A stretch of DNA of 29,684 nt, taken from a virus. The stretch's first letter is position 1, and every line of letters starts with the position of its first letter. The notes below the pieces were generated by a model that was not told where the DNA came from, did no database searches, and was given only the letters and a program-made list of their open reading frames with translations. Shown here piece by piece: positions 6,975 to 13,937 of this stretch. The translations under genes and the position numbers were made by a program. The stretch is taken from the IMG/VR virus record IMGVR_UViG_3300034104_003388, positions 1-29,684 of that record; one strand, given 5' to 3'.

Positions 6975-7241
6975 TCAAATTCCTCTTGATGTAAATTCAT
7001 TTAGTACTTCGTCAACAATCTTCATATACTTTTTTTGTTTTTTTCTGTGATAAAGATATAACAAAAAACAAATTGGATATACAATTAAAAAACTAACTGC
7101 CCCAACAAAATTAAAAAATAATAATATAGACTGTATAAATGAAACAACTGTTAAAACTATTGTCGAGTACATATGTATATCTGCTTTTGCAAGATTTTTG
7201 TGAGCTAAACTTAAAAGTTCACAATCTGTTAAATTCTTCAT
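6975..7241 (-). CDS. Two-helix membrane protein (88 aa)
   Basis: ATG 7241. Two adjacent hydrophobic segments (about 24-47 and 49-65: TIVLTVVSFIQSILLFFNFV, SFLIVYPICFLLYLY), then a very basic stretch HRKKQKKYMK and an acidic helix. Probably an inner-membrane protein with a cytoplasmic tail. It sits among lipoprotein genes, so this operon appears to be devoted to the envelope. Function unknown. Confidence 0.6.
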   Translation of the reverse strand: MKNLTDCELLSLAHKNLAKADIHMYSTIVLTVVSFIQSILLFFNFVGAVSFLIVYPICFLLYLYHRKKQKKYMKIVDEVLNEFTSRGI

Positions 7242-7477
7242 TCTAATTCATTTGATTTGATTAACTTGTGTTTTGTATAAAATCTCATTAAAGTAGTGAC
7301 AAGTTCTGGTATATTATCAAAAGCCCATCTTTCTGTCTCAATAACAAAAAAATCACCACCACCACCATTTTGTGTTTTGATTGTGAGAAACTGGTCTTTA
7401 CTATCACAACAATCAGCATCTTGTGTAAATGTCATCTCAAAAGATTGGGCTAAAAGATATTGTTTTTTGTCTGTCAT
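7238..7477 (-). CDS. Hypothetical protein (79 aa)
   Basis: ATG 7477, 16 bases after a TATATTTG box. Contains a CC pair (QDADCCDSKD) and a run of Gly (QNGGGGDFF), then IETERWAFDNIPELVTTLMR. No family recognised. First gene of the 7477-4977 unit; its stop overlaps the next start. Confidence 0.6.
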   Translation of the reverse strand: MTDKKQYLLAQSFEMTFTQDADCCDSKDQFLTIKTQNGGGGDFFVIETERWAFDNIPELVTTLMRFYTKHKLIKSNELE

Positions 7478-7493
7478 TTTTAAATCTTTTTGA

Positions 7494-7524
7494 CAAATAT
7501 AAAAATAATATTTTAACTACACAA
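7494..7524 (-). promoter_or_regulatory. Bacteroidetes-type promoter for the lipoprotein operon
   Basis: TTG (7524-7522), 20 bases, TATATTTG (7501-7494) on the minus strand, 16 bases before ATG 7477. The -33 element lies inside the 3' end of the Smr-like gene. Not leaderless. Confidence 0.7.
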
Positions 7525-7738
7525 GTTTTATTATAAATTTTCCTGGATTTAAATATTCTTCTTGACAAATCATATTGTAATCATCAACACAATTTCTAAC
7601 AATATTTTTCATTTGGTCGCTAAGACCAGTAATGACCGCAACTTCTTTTTGATTTTTTTTTATATTTTCCCAGAGGAATTGGTCCAAAATTATTTGTACT
7701 TCAGAATGTTTAATCCCGTGAAGATCCAACTGTTTCAT
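7517..7738 (-). CDS. Smr-like (MutS2 C-terminal type) domain protein (73 aa)
   Basis: Start at ATG 7738 (an in-frame TTG at 7744 is rejected). LDLHGIKHSEVQIILDQFL at 4-22 carries the Smr signature DLHG (5-8) and the following helix. EVAVITGLSD at 32-41 aligns with the Smr strand and TGxG loop, although the second Gly is replaced. In the family, Smr domains bind or nick nucleic acid; some act on branched DNA, others on RNA. The protein is a stand-alone minimal domain. The altered loop makes catalysis uncertain. Confidence 0.7.
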   Translation of the reverse strand: MKQLDLHGIKHSEVQIILDQFLWENIKKNQKEVAVITGLSDQMKNIVRNCVDDYNMICQEEYLNPGKFIIKLV

Positions 7739-7913
7739 AAACAACTATTTGATTTGTGAATATGTTTACATCCACATTGTGTTTACCAAGGTTATAAGTT
7801 GTATAAGTCCCATCTAAATTGTTAATTCTTAACATTAGAAAACCTAAATCAGAGACATACGTGTTTTCAATTTCACCAACACCTTTTGGTGTTAAAATAT
7901 TAACCTTGTTCAT
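7710..7913 (-). CDS. Hypothetical protein (67 aa), beta-rich
   Basis: ATG 7913 gives MNKVNILTPKGVGEIENTYV. A TTG at 7952 in frame lies inside the upstream small gene and is unlikely. The product alternates beta strands (LGFLMLRINNLDGTYTTYNL, VDVNIFTNQIVVYE), resembling a small beta-barrel or Tudor/SH3-like fold. It overlaps the Smr-like gene by 29 bases. Family unknown. Confidence 0.55.
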   Translation of the reverse strand: MNKVNILTPKGVGEIENTYVSDLGFLMLRINNLDGTYTTYNLGKHNVDVNIFTNQIVVYETVGSSRD

Positions 7914-8013
7914 CTTTTTTACTTTTTTTATAACTTGAGTGTAATTGTACAAAAATCGTTACAACAGCAAATGTAACACCAATTACAATTACTATTGCTT
8001 CTAAATCTTTCAT
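7900..8013 (-). CDS. Single-pass membrane peptide (37 aa)
   Basis: ATG 8013, TAA at 7900-7902. One hydrophobic helix (about 6-24: AIVIVIGVTFAVVTIFVQL), then SSYKKSKKDEQG, a basic cytoplasmic tail. It overlaps the next gene by 14 bases and fills the gap that would otherwise be left at 7914-8016. Function unknown. Confidence 0.5.
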   Translation of the reverse strand: MKDLEAIVIVIGVTFAVVTIFVQLHSSYKKSKKDEQG

Positions 8014-8016
8014 TTT

Positions 8017-8322
8017 TTAAATATTATAAGTTATTACACCGTTTTCTTCCACAATTTCTAATACTCCATCACCTTCAGTGAGTTTATTTATTTGGTCTTC
8101 ATTTAATGTGATTTTATCTGGTTCCATAACTACCTTGAAAGGTTTTGTTAAAGTCAATTTACTGTTTGTTATTAACTCAAATATCTGTTCATTTTCACAT
8201 TTAACAATAGAGGGATATTGTCCACCGACAGTTACCACAACAGTATCACCCACAACAATTTGGTCAAGTGAAACCAAATAAGGTTTTTCATCTACGATGA
8301 ACAATTTTACTTTTCTTGTCAT
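8017..8322 (-). CDS. Hypothetical protein (101 aa), beta-rich
   Basis: ATG 8322, one base from the upstream HAD gene. Beta-rich sequence with GDTVVVTVGGQYPSIVKCEN near the middle and a C-terminal LTEGDGVLEIVEENGVITYNI-type ending. It resembles small phage proteins of the OB/beta-barrel kind, but no family can be named. Confidence 0.55.
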   Translation of the reverse strand: MTRKVKLFIVDEKPYLVSLDQIVVGDTVVVTVGGQYPSIVKCENEQIFELITNSKLTLTKPFKVVMEPDKITLNEDQINKLTEGDGVLEIVEENGVITYNI

Positions 8323-8323
8323 T

Positions 8324-8704
8324 TTAATTTTTAAAATTTAATAGTGTTTCAACTTCTTGGTTTTTTGTTTCAACAATTGGTGTCCACTCTCCTTTATATG
8401 TTATACCTCTTACAGGTTTATTATCAATCCACACATATTCTTCATCTTCCTCACATCTTGGTTTGTCTGTTATAAGATCGTGAAATTTGAATCCGTGTTT
8501 CCATAACCAAGCAAGTGTTGTTCCTTTATCTTTATATTCTCTGGCGGTGAAAAAAACTATTTTATTTCCATCGTCATAAAGTTTATTAATTTCATCTTTT
8601 GAACCCTCGTATGGTTTTGCTTCTTTATATAAATGACTGTCTTCATTTTTAATGTCGTCACATACGGTTCCATCAATATCTATTAAATAAACTCTTTTTT
8701 TCAT
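8324..8704 (-). CDS. HAD-superfamily phosphatase-like protein (126 aa)
   Basis: HAD motif I DIDGT (D9, D11), motif II FFTAR (T53), a Lys in TDKPR near 81, and motif IV as VWIDNKP (D94). It is a compact HAD without a large cap domain, the size of phage polynucleotide or nucleotide phosphatases. The substrate is unknown. It overlaps the upstream gene by four bases. It is one of three different HAD proteins in the window, the others being at 9497-10045 and 13909-14346. Confidence 0.8.
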   Translation of the reverse strand: MKKRVYLIDIDGTVCDDIKNEDSHLYKEAKPYEGSKDEINKLYDDGNKIVFFTAREYKDKGTTLAWLWKHGFKFHDLITDKPRCEEDEEYVWIDNKPVRGITYKGEWTPIVETKNQEVETLLNFKN

Positions 8705-9015
8705 AATCCTAAATTATTCATAAAATTCATATCTAAAATATAATCTTTTAAATTTTTAACTAAAGAATCCGCATCAACTTTTTCGTATGACTCCGGATAC
8801 CTATCTTGTAGTATCTTATTTTCTTCATATTCTCTACAACTTGTAAGTATGTCAGACAACATTAATTTTAACATATGTTCTTTATCATAGTTTTCTTCAA
8901 TCTTTTTTTCAAAGACTTCTCCTTCAAGTTCACGACAATAATCAATAAGTTCTTGGACTTCTGGTTTTTCAAGAAGTCCTGGATTTCTACGAAATAATTG
9001 TTTTATGTTTTTCAT
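8701..9015 (-). CDS. Helical hypothetical protein (104 aa)
   Basis: ATG 9015. Begins MKNIKQLFRRNPGLLEKPEV; predominantly helical and acidic, with two Cys (DYCREL, TSCREY) too far apart for a ribbon. No membrane segment. It is coupled to the HAD gene by an overlap. No family recognised. Confidence 0.55.
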   Translation of the reverse strand: MKNIKQLFRRNPGLLEKPEVQELIDYCRELEGEVFEKKIEENYDKEHMLKLMLSDILTSCREYEENKILQDRYPESYEKVDADSLVKNLKDYILDMNFMNNLGL

Positions 9016-9018
9016 ATA

Positions 9019-9492
9019 TCAAAAATTACCAAAATAATCATCTAATAACTCTTCACCCTTCTTAATATCTTTGAGGGCAATGCCTTGGTTATTTACATTT
9101 TGTTTTTCTAAATCTGGGTAACAACTATTAAAATAAACATTATTATATGTAACAAAATTTACATCTTTAATTAGTCTTACAAAGACATAGTCTGTAATAT
9201 CTTTAGATATAAAAAACCTATTGACGATTTCCTGGACTTTTTCATCAAAAGTATTAAATACTGACATTGGTATTGCATATAACATTGTATCTCCTTGCCA
9301 CAAAGGTAATACTTGTTCCCCTTTTTTTATATCTTTGATTGTAAAAACACCAATACCTTGGACTGGTGAACATTTTAATTCTGTTTTAATATTGTTCCTA
9401 ACGTGGTCAATTGCTTCTTCAGATATAACCGGATAATAACTTTGATTTCTAAATTTATCAAAAATTCTAATATCTATTGTTTTGTATTTCAT
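9019..9492 (-). CDS. SET-domain protein (157 aa)
   Basis: Two diagnostic SET segments are present: IGVFTIKDIKKGEQVLP (47-63), matching the N-terminal GxGvfa-xxdIkkGe strand, and FNSCYPDL (121-128) followed by NVNNQGIALKDIKKGEELLDDY (from 132), matching the NHSCdPN ... A-rdIkkGEEL-xDY end with the terminal Tyr at 153. SET domains transfer methyl groups from SAM to lysine. His of NHSC is replaced by Phe-Asn here, so activity is uncertain. A single SET domain of 157 residues without flanking pre/post-SET zinc clusters is what bacterial and viral members look like. The substrate could be a host or phage protein (inference). Confidence 0.75.
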   Translation of the reverse strand: MKYKTIDIRIFDKFRNQSYYPVISEEAIDHVRNNIKTELKCSPVQGIGVFTIKDIKKGEQVLPLWQGDTMLYAIPMSVFNTFDEKVQEIVNRFFISKDITDYVFVRLIKDVNFVTYNNVYFNSCYPDLEKQNVNNQGIALKDIKKGEELLDDYFGNF

Positions 9493-9496
9493 AATT

Positions 9497-10045
9497 TTAA
9501 TCTAATAAAAATTTTAATATTTTTTCTCTAATACCGGATTGTTTTATTCCTTCGTTGTATGGTCGTTTACAGTGAACAAAGTTTTCAAGTCCCCAACCAT
9601 CTCGTTTTGACATATCAAGATCATCAACAGTAACCCAATGTGTTACTTCAGGGTGTTCTTTCAACCAATTTAATATTTCAATATGTCGTTCATACTCTGT
9701 TTTATTAAAGTGTGGTAAAACAAAATCATCAGGTAATTTACCTTCACGAAATAAAACACTACAAAATGGTGTGATATCAATTGGTGGTTTAATTCCGCGA
9801 GTAACAAACATTTCTTTTATTTGTTCTAATGTTCCGTGTTTTTTCCAATCGGACGAAATAACTAATTCACAACCAGTTTTTTCTATGATTTCATTTAATA
9901 TTTTAACAGCTTTTTCATTGAAGTTGTCCATTCGTATATCCATAGGTGTTTCGGGATTTGAGTCAAACCCTTTTTTCTTGTACCGTCCTCCCCATTCAGA
10001 AGATAGACAAATAACTCCGTCGTGATCCAAAAATAATATTTTCAT
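9497..10045 (-). CDS. HAD phosphatase of the RNA-repair (Swiss Army Knife) type
   Basis: 182 residues. Motif I FLDHDGVI (D7, D9), motif II VISSDWKKH (S64/S65), and an acidic motif VTVDDLDM near 138-145. The pattern FLDxDGV ... ISSxW is typical of the HAD family that occurs in RNA-repair fusion proteins and as free-standing phage proteins. It may remove phosphates from nucleic-acid ends; the window also encodes an RNA ligase (19112-20248) and a P-loop kinase (26518-26922). Start ATG 10045, five bases after a TATATTTG box. Confidence 0.75.
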   Translation of the reverse strand: MKILFLDHDGVICLSSEWGGRYKKKGFDSNPETPMDIRMDNFNEKAVKILNEIIEKTGCELVISSDWKKHGTLEQIKEMFVTRGIKPPIDITPFCSVLFREGKLPDDFVLPHFNKTEYERHIEILNWLKEHPEVTHWVTVDDLDMSKRDGWGLENFVHCKRPYNEGIKQSGIREKILKFLLD

Positions 10046-10050
10046 AATTA

Positions 10051-10081
10051 CAAATATAAGATAAAAATTTTAAATAATCAT
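10051..10081 (-). promoter_or_regulatory. Probable Bacteroidetes-type promoter for the HAD/SET operon
   Basis: TATATTTG (10058-10051) is five bases before ATG 10045. At the expected 20-base distance the -33 element is ATG (10081-10079) instead of TTG, so the match is partial. Confidence 0.45.
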
Positions 10082-10372
10082 CTTGGCACCAATAATTTCT
10101 ACCGATTCTATATTATATTTTTCTAATAACCAATTTTTTACAAAATCATATGTTTCTGTGTAATCCGTATCAAACATATTTAAAATTGGGTCTATAACAA
10201 TTTTAGAATTTACATAAACCTCTTTTAGTTCTTTTTCTATTAAAAAAATATGAGTTTTACCTTTTTTTCTAGATAAAGTTTGATGTGTTTTTTTTCTAGT
10301 GTCATTAATTTCTAAATTAGAAAAATGAATATCTAAAAATTTTCTTACTAATGTTTTTTGTTTTTCAGTCAT
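10070..10372 (-). CDS. Hypothetical protein (100 aa)
   Basis: ATG 10372 is used. The longer frame would begin at a TTG at 10387, which lies inside the terminator hairpin 10381-10403. The product is basic (MTEKQKTLVRKFLDIHFSNL, RKKTHQTLSRKKGKTH) with a C-terminal alpha/beta part (WLLEKYNIESVEIIGAKMII). No family recognised. No promoter is visible between the terminator and the ATG (two bases after the T-tract), so expression should depend on read-through. Confidence 0.6.
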   Translation of the reverse strand: MTEKQKTLVRKFLDIHFSNLEINDTRKKTHQTLSRKKGKTHIFLIEKELKEVYVNSKIVIDPILNMFDTDYTETYDFVKNWLLEKYNIESVEIIGAKMII

Positions 10373-10374
10373 AT

Positions 10375-10569
10375 TAAAAAACCCCAACCATAACGATTGG
10401 GGTGGGTGGAAGTCAATGAATCAACTTTTATATATAATGAGTTTTGATATTTGACTTAAAATACTGTTGAGTGTTTCAATTTTGAATTTTTGAATACAAA
10501 TCATAATCTACCATCGTCTCAAGAATTTTGAAGTTGTATGTTAAAAGTATAATTCACTAACGTTCCACC
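10375..10569 (-). ncRNA. Candidate structured RNA ending in an intrinsic terminator
   Basis: This 190-base gap has no gene. In the minus-strand transcript GGTGGAA (10569-10563) pairs with TTCCACC (10411-10405). After one bulged C, ten further pairs join GTTAGTGAAT (10561-10552) to ATTCATTGAC (10421-10412), two of them G-U. After a small internal loop, six more join CTTTTA (10547-10542) to TAAAAG (10430-10425). The two G-U pairs would be A-C mismatches on the plus strand, so the fold fits the transcribed strand. The closing stem abuts the terminator at 10403-10381. About 110 bases lie inside the rod. No known RNA family could be assigned; a tRNA-like reading fails because no T-arm is present. 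It could be an independent RNA or the 3' end of the dnaK-DIP1984 message. Confidence 0.55.
10381..10403 (-). terminator. Intrinsic terminator after dnaK/DIP1984 unit
   Basis: Minus-strand hairpin with stem ACCCCAA/TTGGGGT (10403-10397 with 10387-10381), 9-base loop, followed by TTTTT and then AATATG. The ATG belongs to the 10070-10372 gene, so the T-tract is almost its entire leader. Confidence 0.82.
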
Positions 10570-10576
10570 ATTTAGT

Positions 10577-11020
10577 TTATTCCTCAATCACTGTTGTTGC
10601 GTTAAAGTGATCAAGTTCGTCCTGGATTTGGTCAATTCGGTTTTCCAAAAACTTAATCTCATTATCTCTTTCTACAACACTTATTTCAGAATGTTTAATA
10701 AGTGGGGATTCAGGTCTACGAGAATAATAATCAACAGCAGCACCGTTAGTACAATCAAGTCCTTTCATTTTTGAAACTAACGATTTTAATTCAGATAAAA
10801 GAAAGATTTTATCAAAAACTTCAAAATTAGCCTTTTGAATTTTAGTTTTGATGTAAGTTAATTCATCAACTTTTGTATAAATTTGGCTTAAAGTTTCTTT
10901 AGCCGAGTAATCTCTTGTATTACCCTCAATTATTGAATTGTTACTTTGTAACCTAACTGTTAGTTCATTTAACTCCTGGACTAATTTGTTTTTTAATTTT
11001 AAAGCTTGTTTTAGTGTCAT
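10577..11020 (-). CDS. DIP1984-family coiled-coil protein (147 aa)
   Basis: The N-terminus MTLKQALKLKNKLVQELNEL and the C-terminus RDNEIKFLENRIDQIQDELDHFNATT match the pattern of the DIP1984 (septicolysin-like) family: a helical hairpin starting with a LxEAL-type helix and ending in a coiled coil with 'NxTT'. The middle has RPESPLIKHSEISVV before the last helix, as in that family. Biochemical function is not established. It follows dnaK by 50 bases and is probably on the same message, which continues into the structured RNA and terminator. Confidence 0.65.
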   Translation of the reverse strand: MTLKQALKLKNKLVQELNELTVRLQSNNSIIEGNTRDYSAKETLSQIYTKVDELTYIKTKIQKANFEVFDKIFLLSELKSLVSKMKGLDCTNGAAVDYYSRRPESPLIKHSEISVVERDNEIKFLENRIDQIQDELDHFNATTVIEE

Positions 11021-11070
11021 ATTTTTTTTTAATTAATTATATAAAATTTATTTTAATAAGTCAAATTAAA

Positions 11071-12924
11071 TTACAAAACTTCTTCAAATTCTACATCAGA
11101 AAGATTGTCACCATCATTTTCTGTTGTCTGTGAATATAAATTTTGGGTAACTTCCTGGAATTTATTATTCAACTTATCAATGTTGGGTTGAATTTCATCC
11201 ATATTTTTACTTTCGTATGAAGTTTTTAAATTTGAGATTAACTCATTTAATTCATTTTTTTGTTCTTCGGTTAGTTTATCTTCCAAATCTTTCATTGACT
11301 TTTCAGATTGGAAAACTGTTGAGTCGGCTAAATTTAAAAGTTCGGCTTCTTCTTTCAATTTTTTATCTGATTCGGCATTTGCTTCAGCTTCTTGTCTCAT
11401 TCTTTCAATTTCTTCTTGTGAAAGACCAGAAGATGATTCAATTCTAATTGTTTGTTGTTTGTTTGTTCCTTTGTCAAGAGCTGACACGTTAATAATTCCG
11501 TTTGCGTCAATATCAAAGGTTACTTCAATTTGTGGTATACCTCTCATTGATGGTGGAATTCCGTCTAAATGGAATCTACCAATCGTTTTATTATCTCTAG
11601 CCATTGCACGTTCTCCCTGAAGTACGTGGATTTCAACTGATGGTTGATTGTCAACTGCCGTTGAGAATACTTGAGATTTTTTTGTTGGGATTGTTGTGTT
11701 TGCATCAATTAGTTTTGTAAATACTCCACCCATTGTTTCAATACCTAATGAAAGTGGTGTTACATCTAATAACAATACATCATTAACATCTCCAGCTAAA
11801 ACACCTCCTTGAATTGCGGCACCAAGAGCAACAACCTCATCTGGATTAACACCTTTAGATGGTTCTTTACCGAAGAACTTTTTTACGGCCTCTTGAATTG
11901 CAGGGATTCTTGTTGTACCACCAACTAAAATTATCTCATCCACATCATTTATTGTCATTTTTGCATTTTTCAATGCAGACTTACAAGGATCAATTGTTCT
12001 ATCAACAAGTGGTTGAATTAATTGTTCAAATTTAGATTTTGTAAGATTTCTAACCAAGTGTTTTGGAATACCATCAACTGGCATAAGATATGGTAAATTA
12101 ATTTCAGTAGATTGTGTTGATGATAGTTCAATTTTTGCTTTTTCTGCCGCTTCTTTTAGTCTTTGGAGTGCCATAGGGTCTTTAGCAACGTCAATGCCTT
12201 GTTCCTCTTTAAATTCACTAGCTAACCAGTCAATAATAACTTGGTCAAAATCATCACCGCCTAAATGTGTGTCTCCATCAGTTGATAAAACTTCAAAAAC
12301 ACCATCACCTAATTCAAGGATAGATACATCGTGAGTACCACCACCACAGTCAAATACAACAATTGTCATATCTTTTTGTTTTTTATCTAGACCATAAGCT
12401 AGAGCGGCCGCTGTAGGTTCGTTAATAATTCGCAAAACATTTAAACCAGCAATTTGACCTGCTTCTTTTGTTGCTTGTCTTTGAGAATCATTAAAGTACG
12501 CAGGTACTGTAATCACAGCATCTGTTACAGTCTCACCTAAATAATCTTCTGCTGTTTGTCTCATTTTTTGTAAAACCATAGCAGAAATTTCTTGAGGTGA
12601 AAAATCTTTTCCTTCAATTTCAACTTTAGTTGAGTTATTAGTTCCCTTTTTAACTTTGTAAGGTACTTTACCGGTTTCACTCTTTGTTTCATCATAGGAT
12701 GACCCCATAAATCTTTTAATTGAGTAAACCGTTTTTTCTGGATTAGTTACCGACTGTCTTTTAGCCGGATCTCCAATTTTTCTTTCACCATCTTTGATGA
12801 AAGCAACAACGGACGGTGTTGTTCTTTTTCCTTCATTGTTGGTAATAACCACAGGTTCTTTACCTTCCATCACTGCGACACAAGAGTTTGTTGTGCCTAA
12901 ATCAATTCCAATTACTTTTCCCAT
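11071..12924 (-). CDS. dnaK: Full-length DnaK (Hsp70) chaperone
   Basis: 617 residues, normal for DnaK. ATPase domain: [17 protein letters not shown] (5-21), [12 protein letters not shown] (167-178), the phosphate-2 loop [10 protein letters not shown] (192-201), and [10 protein letters not shown]. The interdomain linker [14 protein letters not shown] is intact. The substrate domain is complete ([22 protein letters not shown]), followed by the helical lid and a C-terminal [12 protein letters not shown] tail of the kind needed for co-chaperone docking. Oddity: the usual DLGGGTFDVS reads [10 protein letters not shown] (C193, H198). No dnaJ or grpE is visible here, so host co-chaperones would be needed. 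Close resemblance to Bacteroidetes DnaK suggests capture from a host. A palindrome and a TGGCACG box lie upstream (12959-13024). Confidence 0.96.
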   Translation of the reverse strand: MGKVIGIDLGTTNSCVAVMEGKEPVVITNNEGKRTTPSVVAFIKDGERKIGDPAKRQSVTNPEKTVYSIKRFMGSSYDETKSETGKVPYKVKKGTNNSTKVEIEGKDFSPQEISAMVLQKMRQTAEDYLGETVTDAVITVPAYFNDSQRQATKEAGQIAGLNVLRIINEPTAAALAYGLDKKQKDMTIVVFDCGGGTHDVSILELGDGVFEVLSTDGDTHLGGDDFDQVIIDWLASEFKEEQGIDVAKDPMALQRLKEAAEKAKIELSSTQSTEINLPYLMPVDGIPKHLVRNLTKSKFEQLIQPLVDRTIDPCKSALKNAKMTINDVDEIILVGGTTRIPAIQEAVKKFFGKEPSKGVNPDEVVALGAAIQGGVLAGDVNDVLLLDVTPLSLGIETMGGVFTKLIDANTTIPTKKSQVFSTAVDNQPSVEIHVLQGERAMARDNKTIGRFHLDGIPPSMRGIPQIEVTFDIDANGIINVSALDKGTNKQQTIRIESSSGLSQEEIERMRQEAEANAESDKKLKEEAELLNLADSTVFQSEKSMKDLEDKLTEEQKNELNELISNLKTSYESKNMDEIQPNIDKLNNKFQEVTQNLYSQTTENDGDNLSDVEFEEVL

Positions 12925-12958
12925 TTATTTATTTTATTTTATTTATTATGACTTTAGT

Positions 12959-13024
12959 CGTGCCAGGTATTGCAAAATTTATACCTTTGAGTTTTTTTGT
13001 AGTAAATACTGACATTTTGTCAGT
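12959..13024 (-). promoter_or_regulatory. dnaK upstream control region: palindrome plus TGGCACG
   Basis: The 120-base gap before dnaK is unusually long here and lacks a TAnnTTTG box with a spaced -33. It holds a perfect inverted repeat ACTGACA-N3-TGTCAGT (13024-13008), with a second half-site TGTCAGTTAAT just upstream (13039-13049), and TGGCACG (12965-12959), which equals the -24 half of a sigma-54 promoter; the -12 GC is not conserved (GT at that position). I read this as an operator, possibly a host heat-shock type, with an uncertain promoter. Confidence 0.45.
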
Positions 13025-13044
13025 TTATCAAGTAAAAATGTCAG

Positions 13045-13365
13045 TTAATAGTCAACATCTTTTGTTAAATTAATTTCGGTTTCTGCTAAATCACTATAAA
13101 CCCAAATTTCATATCCTAATCCACCAGTAGATTTAAACTTATATTCAAAATTACCATACATACCATAAACACCATAAATATGTCCCATCCATTCGTTTAG
13201 TATTTTACTTTCTTTTGGATGAATAGTAAATGTCATCGGTTTGTAACCATCCTCACCCAAATCTTGTTTTGGTTCTTGTTTTGGTTTAAAATCTGGTTTA
13301 ATTTTTTCCGCTTTTTCTATTATTCGTTCACGCATTTTGTTTAATCTTTCAATTTCAGTTTCCAT
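13045..13365 (-). CDS. Hypothetical protein (106 aa)
   Basis: ATG 13365. A charged N-terminal helix (METEIERLNKMRERIIEKAE), a Lys/Pro/Gln linker (KPDFKPKQEPKQDLGEDG), then an aromatic Gly-rich domain (GHIYGVYGMYGNFEYKFKST). No family recognised. Last gene before the dnaK control region. Confidence 0.55.
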   Translation of the reverse strand: METEIERLNKMRERIIEKAEKIKPDFKPKQEPKQDLGEDGYKPMTFTIHPKESKILNEWMGHIYGVYGMYGNFEYKFKSTGGLGYEIWVYSDLAETEINLTKDVDY

Positions 13366-13373
13366 AACAAAAT

Positions 13374-13937
13374 TTAATCATTATTTTTTATAACTTCAAT
13401 AACTTTTAATGACCAAGGATCAAAAAAGTTATCAGTCTGACACGTTTCAATTGTATTTGTTAGTGCGTTAAAGTAAATGTCACCATTTTTAATTGGTTCC
13501 ATAAGTTTTTTTAAGTATCTTTTTCCTTCATATTCAACATAGAGTTTTTCATCTCTATGTTCAACACAAAGTGTATAAACCCAACCATTAATTTTGTGTT
13601 GTTCTCCAGGTTCACCACACACTTCACAAACCTGGAACGTTTCTCTTTCAGCTTCAATAACAAAATAAAATCCATTTTCAGGTAGATTATCCAAAAATAT
13701 ACTCATACCACCAAACTTTTCTTTTATATTAACAAAACTTTTATCCCAACCAAGGGTGATTAGTGTTTCAAACAACCTTTGGACTATACCCAACCAACCA
13801 TTACCAATATTGAGTTGATTTCGTTCAAGGATTGGTCCTTTATCAACTCTATATACCCTTTGAAGTCCTCCAATTTTTTTAAGGAAGCTTTCAAATTCTG
13901 CGTCCGTTCTATGATTGTTGTTCATCCTTATACCCAT
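13374..13937 (-). CDS. Conserved phage protein with C-terminal zinc finger (187 aa)
   Basis: ATG 13937 or 13925; both are possible because an A-rich tract precedes the first and AAGG precedes the second. The central NIKEKFGGMSIFLDN (70-84) and the metal site CEVCGEPG (C104, C107) with TLCVEH (C124, H127) follow a pattern common in conserved phage proteins (VKEKFGG ... CxxCGxPG ... GWxxTLCxxH). Zinc binding is therefore likely. The role is unknown. It overlaps the upstream HAD gene. Confidence 0.7.
   Translation of the reverse strand: MGIRMNNNHRTDAEFESFLKKIGGLQRVYRVDKGPILERNQLNIGNGWLGIVQRLFETLITLGWDKSFVNIKEKFGGMSIFLDNLPENGFYFVIEAERETFQVCEVCGEPGEQHKINGWVYTLCVEHRDEKLYVEYEGKRYLKKLMEPIKNGDIYFNALTNTIETCQTDNFFDPWSLKVIEVIKNND

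Noticed and set aside
10405-10570. tRNA-like or tmRNA-like reading of the 7-bp GGTGGAA/TTCCACC stem
   Set aside because: A 7-bp stem followed by A resembles an acceptor stem on the plus strand, but no T-arm, D-arm or anticodon arm can be drawn, and pairing inside the stem is better on the minus strand.
12948-12965. Sigma-54 promoter before dnaK
   Set aside because: TGGCACG fits the -24 element, but the -12 GC is replaced by GT, so a sigma-54 promoter cannot be claimed; kept only as part of the control region.
12982-12989. TACCTTTG on the plus strand before dnaK
   Set aside because: It would be a -7 box facing away from dnaK, but there is no TTG at 19-20 bases and no plus-strand gene downstream.
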